Below are positions 5,425-9,839 of a stretch of 9,839 bases of DNA, one piece after another. Made by a program: the position numbers and the translations under genes. Within the stretch, counting starts at the first letter, position 1. Every line of letters starts with the position of its first letter. Origin of the DNA: Bacteroidota bacterium (lineage in GTDB: Bacteria > Zhuqueibacterota > Zhuqueibacteria > Zhuqueibacterales > Geothermadaptataceae). The notes beneath the pieces were generated by a model. It was not told where the DNA came from. It saw only the letters and a list, made by a program, of their open reading frames with translations, and ran no database searches. The DNA is taken from assembly GCA_011375275.1 (NCBI GenBank), contig DRLW01000324.1, positions 1 to 9,839 of the forward strand. Direction: 5' to 3'.

Positions 5425-8370
5425 TCATTCTGTGGCCTTCAGGCTCGTGCCCTTTTTATAGAAAATAATTTCGATGCGGCGGTTCAAAACGCGTCCGAGG
5501 GGTGTTTCGTTGTCGCCCGGTGTCTCTTTGGCGCCGTCACTGGTGACCAGTGAAAAGGGCCGGCTTTCGCCAAAACCGGCTGCTTCGTCGAACTGTGTGC
5601 GGATGCGTTCGAAATCTTGCGGGAAATTGGTGGCGATGGCCTGCAGCAGGGTATCGCGGAAAACCGTGGCGCGAGCGCGCGAGAGTCGCTGATTGATCGC
5701 AATCGGGCCGATGGCGCAGGCATGGCCGGCAAAGCGGATACGCATCTCCTTATCTTTGAGAATCGTATCGATCTGCTCGAAGAGTTTTTCCCAATAAAAG
5801 GAGTACACCGGCTCGATGCGGCCGAATTTGAGCGGCCAGATAAAGCGCCGTTCCTGTACCGTGGTGTCGCTGCGCAGGGTGACCTGAGAGGGAAATGTCC
5901 GGAATTCCCGGCCCAGGGCGTCGATAACCTGCACGCTGTACTCGACGGTTTTATCCAGCCACTGACCCGGATGCGATGGATTGCTGTTATGATGTTTCCA
6001 GCCAGTCAGGCCGCTGATGCGCATGCCGGAGACTTCGCTGCCCAGGCGGACGCTGTCGGACAGGAATGTGTGCGACAAGCGCAGAATTGCCTGTGTGACC
6101 GGCAGGCTGCCCCGGATCGAACTGGTGAATACGACTGGCAGGTAGCGTTTCGGGGCGTAATTGGTGAACGATACCGGCAGAAACAGACGCGCCTCGCCCT
6201 CACTGCTGCTGATTTCGACTTTGCGCCGTTCCTGAAAAACCCAGCGTGCATCATCCGGGTTGGCCGGCGTAGGGCGCCTGGGCAGAACCCGCGCACGGAT
6301 GTCCCGGATTTGCTCCGGCTGCACACCGAGCGCCAGCAGGGCAGCGCGCACAGCGAGTGCACGTTCCCTCGCCAGATCTCTGCCACGCGTGTCGGAATTC
6401 GGGTCCGCAAAGCCGGTCAGAGTGATGTGCAATTCGGGATTGGCCTGTAGACGCGTGGCCAGCGTATCCAGTATCGGGCCGAGAATCCAGCTTTTTGTGT
6501 ACTCAGGGCCGACCTCACTGGAATTCACCGCAAAAAACACTTCCGCGATGAACGGCAGTTGGTAGGGAATAATCGGCTGCTGCAGTGCCGTAACGCTGCT
6601 GTCTGTCAGCATGAAGCCTTTCGGGATGGTGTAAAATTCTCTTTCGAGCCGGTTGTTGTCCTCATCCTCTTCCACGACTGTTTGCGCAGCATCGATTTCG
6701 CCGGTGATGCGCATCAGCCCGTGGTAGTCGCTTTGCCACTGGAAGGTCAGGGAATCTGTTTGCAGCGGGTGCAGTTCAGTGATGAGCGTACTGTACAGCG
6801 TGCGTTTTCGCGGCACGGTTGCCGGCATCTTGGTTGTGAGATGGTCTGCGGGCATTTCGTTGATTTTCAGCGCGATGTTGCGGGCGCGAAGCTGGCCGCT
6901 GTTGCGGAAGACGACCGTCAACTCGCCCTGCAGCGAATCCTGCGTGATCCATTTGTGCGGCTGAAAGCGAATGCCGGTAATCTGCAGCTCCGGTTTTGCC
7001 AGTTCGAAGCGCGAAATCACCCTGTCGCCGCGACGAATGAGGCGAAAATGGCCATCACGATCGATGGCGATCACACTCCAGAAATAGTCGCCGCCCTGCA
7101 GTTCGCCGGTATGAAAAACCGTGCTGTCGCAGCGCGTGTTGATCACTAAGTCCGGATGTGAATCGAAATTTTCCGGAAAAAAATTCTGCTGTGCAAGGCT
7201 GTCCAGCACAGCGCGGAGCGACGCCTCAGAATCGCTGACCAGCAGGCGGTAGGAAACGTCATCGTACAGGTCCGGGTCCTGCGAGGCTGTCCAGCGGAAG
7301 GTGATCTGCGGATTGGTGAGAAACGCATCGAACACTGGCTCGATGAAATAAAACCGCTCCGGCCCGATCGGCTGGAACTGCGCGCTGCCGCGATAGGGCG
7401 AGCTGAAAAAGATATTCTGCTGCAGCGATGCAAAATCCAGCCCGATGCGGCGATTCCGGCCCGCGCGTCCGCCGGGGTCATCCAGTTGCACGCCGATGCC
7501 AAAGGTAAACCCGCCGAGTAAATCCTGATCGAAGTTGTAGCCGCTGCGCAGAACGATGCGGTTTTTCAGGGTCAGCTCGCCGCCGAAGCTCATGACATCG
7601 CGTTCGTCGCGCACGCGGCGATAGTCCAAAGTGAAATGAAACTGCGACCCGGTGTGGCTGCCGAGGTTGACAGCAACGCCGGCGCGGAACGTACGCGGCA
7701 GCGGTGTGTTTTCCTGAAAATACTGCAGCGGCCCGCCCATGTTGGTCATGGAAAAACCCGCGGAGAGCACGGCATACCGCCAGCCGGTGAGGGTGTCGAA
7801 AAAAGGCAGTGCAAAACGCCGCGAGCGCAGCAGCAGCCCGGCATCGACCACGCCGGCACCGGCGCTGTATCCGGCCAGGACACTTCGGTAATATTTCAGA
7901 TTGCTGCCGAAAGACAGCTCGGCACTGCCCAGACGCACGGCTTTGGCAAGCGCGAGGGTAAACACCGTCTCTCCGGCAGAAACCGGGGCAGCAGCGCGGT
8001 TCGAGCTGTTGAACTCGCCGACACCGAGGTGGTTGATGCCCAGAGCAAGATTGAAGGCACGCAGCCGCGAGGGAAGGATGCGCGTGCTCAGCAGCAGAGA
8101 TGAGTTGTAAATATCCGGCAGCCATTTGGAAAAACTGCCCTGCAATTGCCATTCGCGCAGAAAACCGGCGGCAGCGGGATTGGCAAACAGGGCGGAAGGG
8201 GCGGTGATCACACCGGTCAGGCTGCTGCCAAGGCTCTGCTGGCGCGCACCGGGAATGATTTTCAGATAGGCCCCGCCCGAGCGCAACTGGGCCTGTACCT
8301 GCGGCACTGACATGACTGCCAACAGCAGGAGGACGGTCAAAATCCGAAATTGTCCTCGCCTCTTTTTCAT
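5425..8370 (-). CDS. PorV/PorQ-like outer membrane protein with Fn3-like, CARDB-like and two OmpA domains
   Basis: This is a 981-residue exported protein. Residues 1-27 form a signal peptide (KKRR, then a Leu/Val-rich core, likely cut after VQA). Residues about 30-320 resemble the PorV/PorQ (UPF0164/DUF3308) outer membrane barrel; GARQQSLGSS, SALFANPAAAGF and PLPRTFRAGV are typical. An Fn3-like domain (about 345-460, ending WSVIAIDRDG) and a CARDB-like domain (about 462-582, with VEEDEDNN) follow. OmpA-like domain 1 (about 608-722) has TGFADPNSDTRGRDLARERA, in which D660 and R670 match the peptidoglycan-binding Asp/Arg pair of OmpA. A beta-rich linker (about 725-840) precedes OmpA-like domain 2 (about 846-972), with NQRLSRARA. 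The start is ATG 8370, because it overlaps the upstream stop as ATGA; an earlier start at 8475 would lie inside the preceding gene. Family knowledge suggests surface protein handling and cell-wall contact. The specific function is unknown. Confidence 0.85.
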   Translation of the reverse strand: MKKRRGQFRILTVLLLLAVMSVPQVQAQLRSGGAYLKIIPGARQQSLGSSLTGVITAPSALFANPAAAGFLREWQLQGSFSKWLPDIYNSSLLLSTRILPSRLRAFNLALGINHLGVGEFNSSNRAAAPVSAGETVFTLALAKAVRLGSAELSFGSNLKYYRSVLAGYSAGAGVVDAGLLLRSRRFALPFFDTLTGWRYAVLSAGFSMTNMGGPLQYFQENTPLPRTFRAGVAVNLGSHTGSQFHFTLDYRRVRDERDVMSFGGELTLKNRIVLRSGYNFDQDLLGGFTFGIGVQLDDPGGRAGRNRRIGLDFASLQQNIFFSSPYRGSAQFQPIGPERFYFIEPVFDAFLTNPQITFRWTASQDPDLYDDVSYRLLVSDSEASLRAVLDSLAQQNFFPENFDSHPDLVINTRCDSTVFHTGELQGGDYFWSVIAIDRDGHFRLIRRGDRVISRFELAKPELQITGIRFQPHKWITQDSLQGELTVVFRNSGQLRARNIALKINEMPADHLTTKMPATVPRKRTLYSTLITELHPLQTDSLTFQWQSDYHGLMRITGEIDAAQTVVEEDEDNNRLEREFYTIPKGFMLTDSSVTALQQPIIPYQLPFIAEVFFAVNSSEVGPEYTKSWILGPILDTLATRLQANPELHITLTGFADPNSDTRGRDLARERALAVRAALLALGVQPEQIRDIRARVLPRRPTPANPDDARWVFQERRKVEISSSEGEARLFLPVSFTNYAPKRYLPVVFTSSIRGSLPVTQAILRLSHTFLSDSVRLGSEVSGMRISGLTGWKHHNSNPSHPGQWLDKTVEYSVQVIDALGREFRTFPSQVTLRSDTTVQERRFIWPLKFGRIEPVYSFYWEKLFEQIDTILKDKEMRIRFAGHACAIGPIAINQRLSRARATVFRDTLLQAIATNFPQDFERIRTQFDEAAGFGESRPFSLVTSDGAKETPGDNETPLGRVLNRRIEIIFYKKGTSLKATE

Positions 8371-9839
8371 CGCACCACGATCAGTTTTTTCCATGAATGG
8401 TAATTGCCGGAGCGAATCGTGACCACGTAAACGCCGCTGCCCACGGGTTGTCCGCTTTCGGTCAGGCCGTTCCACGGGTAGCTGTTCCAGCCCGCCTGAT
8501 ACGGCGCTTTGGATAAGCGCGACACGTGCCGTCCGGCGACATCGTACAGGTCCAGCGTTGCTTCCCGGTTCGAGCTGAGCTTGAAGGTGATGTCGATCGT
8601 CTGCTCGACGCCCGGGCGGAAGATGTTGCGTTCCAGTGCAAAATCGTTGTTGCTGCGAATCTGTATGGTGGTGCGCGCAACCTCGCGCCGTCCGAGCAGG
8701 TCGAGGGTGTGCAGCTCAAAAGCCAGCGGTTCCAGCTCCTGATCCGAGACCATGCGCGTATCGCTGAAATCCGGCTCCAGCTGCAGCCATGTGCCGGCAG
8801 GCAGCGGGGTGCGACTGATGAACGCATCGGCATAGCTGGAATCGATGCTGCCGTCAGCCCGGATCACGCGGACGTCCCACCAGCGTGTGGGCGTGTCGCT
8901 GCGCACGGAGACTTGCACCGGCGCACGGACATTGACGATCTCGGGCTCGGCCATGATCTGCGGCGGCCTGGTTTGCCCGCGGAAATGGAAAAAACGCAGT
9001 TCGCTGGCATTATCCTGCAGTTTGGTCGTGTCCTCGTTGCTGGCCTGAACGGTGCAGCGGTTGATCAGCACGAAAAGCCCGGCCGGCATGTTTTCTGCCA
9101 ACCGCCCCTGCAGGGAAAGAGCCATGCTCTTGTTGCCGTCAAGACTGGGCACGCGCCACGAAACCGGCCCTGCTGCGAGCACCGAATCGGGCAGAAAATC
9201 CTGCACCAGAATATCCCGCGCCGTTGCCGTGCTGTTGTTTTCGATCAGCAGGGTGAAGGTGATCAGCTCGCCCGCGCGCGCAAACCACAGGGTGTCCCCT
9301 CCTGCGGAGATGCTGCTGGAATCGGTGCGCAGAAACTGGCGTATGGCGAGGTCGGCAAGGCTGGCACTGGTATCCGGCGGCAGGGTGCTTTTCCTGAGCA
9401 CGAACAACGTGTCGGCATCGGCGTTGTTTGCAGCGACAGAATCGTTTGCGGCAATGAGCTGTGCCGTGCTGACCAGCTCTGTGATCTCCGCGGCGAGGGA
9501 ATCCTGAACTCTGACGTCAAACCAGAAGAGAGTACCGCTTCCGGGCGCCAGCGTTTCGATGATCTTTGGAGATGAGTCTTCTCCGATGAGCAGCACCTCC
9601 GGCGGCAGAGTGCGTGTGATGCGGATCGAGTCGGCCTGATTCGGCCCGCTGTTGGTGAGGCGAATCTGCATGGTCAGGGTATCGCCGGGGAAGACAGCGT
9701 TGCGCTCAATGCCGTCGCGGACGGCGGTGGTGTCGGTCAGCGACGAGAGACTGATGGCAAGATCGGTTTTGCCCGGTGTGGTGCTGGTGTCGGGCGGCAG
9801 AATATTTTTCCTGAGCACGAACAACGTGTCGGCATCGGC
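8367..9839 (-). CDS. Secreted DUF11-repeat protein with C-terminal T9SS/FlgD-like domain (5' end outside window)
   Basis: The last 490 residues of a larger protein are visible; the frame is open to the right edge, so the true start is beyond it. Numbering from the first visible residue, a DUF11-like adhesive/structural domain spans about 12-140 (GDTLTMQIRLTNSGPNQADS). A second spans about 145-285 (ARAGELITFTLLIENNSTAT). A further beta-rich part (about 290-400) follows. The C-terminal 85 residues or so form a FlgD Ig-like/type A T9SS sorting domain, with RNIFRPG, LDLYDVAGRHV, WNGLTESGQPVGSGVYVV and the terminal KKLIVVR. The LFVLRK-x2-LPPDTS motif is repeated with a 139-residue period. Such proteins are exported through the outer membrane and anchored or released at the surface. 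The stop overlaps the start of the PorV/OmpA-domain gene (ATGA), so the two are probably translationally coupled. Assignment as T9SS cargo is by domain type; no T9SS core gene is in view. Confidence 0.85.
   Translation of the reverse strand, partial: ADADTLFVLRKNILPPDTSTTPGKTDLAISLSSLTDTTAVRDGIERNAVFPGDTLTMQIRLTNSGPNQADSIRITRTLPPEVLLIGEDSSPKIIETLAPGSGTLFWFDVRVQDSLAAEITELVSTAQLIAANDSVAANNADADTLFVLRKSTLPPDTSASLADLAIRQFLRTDSSSISAGGDTLWFARAGELITFTLLIENNSTATARDILVQDFLPDSVLAAGPVSWRVPSLDGNKSMALSLQGRLAENMPAGLFVLINRCTVQASNEDTTKLQDNASELRFFHFRGQTRPPQIMAEPEIVNVRAPVQVSVRSDTPTRWWDVRVIRADGSIDSSYADAFISRTPLPAGTWLQLEPDFSDTRMVSDQELEPLAFELHTLDLLGRREVARTTIQIRSNNDFALERNIFRPGVEQTIDITFKLSSNREATLDLYDVAGRHVSRLSKAPYQAGWNSYPWNGLTESGQPVGSGVYVVTIRSGNYHSWKKLIVVR
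9389..9422 (-). repeat. 34-bp direct repeat, downstream-domain copy
   Basis: These 34 bases are identical to 9806-9839, exactly 417 bp (139 codons) away and in the same frame. They encode ADADTLFVLRK at the junction between DUF11-like domains. The surrounding sequence (the LPPDTS segment) is similar but diverged. Confidence 0.85.
9806..9839 (-). repeat. 34-bp direct repeat, window-edge copy
   Basis: This copy is identical to 9389-9422 and reaches the last base of the window, so the repeated unit probably continues outside it. It marks the previous DUF11-like domain junction. Confidence 0.85.

Noticed and set aside
8371..8475. Longer start for the OmpA-domain protein at 8475
   Set aside because: It would overlap the upstream coding sequence by more than 100 bp and place Arg-rich residues before the signal peptide. 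ATG 8370 starts directly before a clean signal peptide.

Overview
The window looks like chromosomal DNA from a GC-rich Gram-negative bacterium, probably of the FCB group (Bacteroidota, Ignavibacteriota, Calditrichota or candidate division KSB1-like lineages). This placement is an inference. It rests on a secreted protein ending in a FlgD-like/type IX secretion (T9SS) C-terminal sorting domain, directly followed by a PorV/PorQ-like outer membrane protein carrying OmpA domains. No rRNA, tRNA, transposase, integrase or CRISPR array is visible.

Region 1 (36-3596, minus strand) is a pyrimidine biosynthesis locus, transcribed pyrR -> pyrB -> pyrC. pyrR and pyrB are 4 nt apart. pyrB and pyrC are separated by about 360 bp filled with palindromic repeats. 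Upstream of pyrR are a candidate promoter (3568-3596), a leader of about 350 nt and a hairpin followed by seven T residues 48 nt before the pyrR start. This is the layout expected of a PyrR-regulated attenuator. PyrB (aspartate carbamoyltransferase) and PyrC (dihydroorotase) catalyse successive steps of de novo UMP synthesis.

Region 2 (3597-5261, plus strand) is one NhaC-family Na+/H+ antiporter gene, divergent from the pyr operon. Its presumed 5' leader contains several nested inverted repeats that match no RNA family I recognise.

Region 3 (5262-5424) is a short spacer between convergent genes. It carries another copy of the palindromic repeat found between pyrB and pyrC.

Region 4 (5425 to the right edge, minus strand) holds two translationally coupled envelope genes (ATGA overlap). 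The upstream one is incomplete at the window edge and encodes tandem DUF11-like domains ending in a T9SS/FlgD-like domain. The downstream one encodes a 981-residue protein combining a signal peptide, a PorV/PorQ-like barrel, an Fn3-like domain, a CARDB-like domain and two OmpA-like domains. I infer that it is a surface barrel that also contacts peptidoglycan and works with the coupled exported protein.

The observations most worth following are the PorV-CARDB-double OmpA architecture, the GTCACACCGC palindrome family (including a 54-bp direct repeat whose only mismatch lies in the pyrB stop codon), and the pyr leader attenuator with a small ORF ending inside the terminator.
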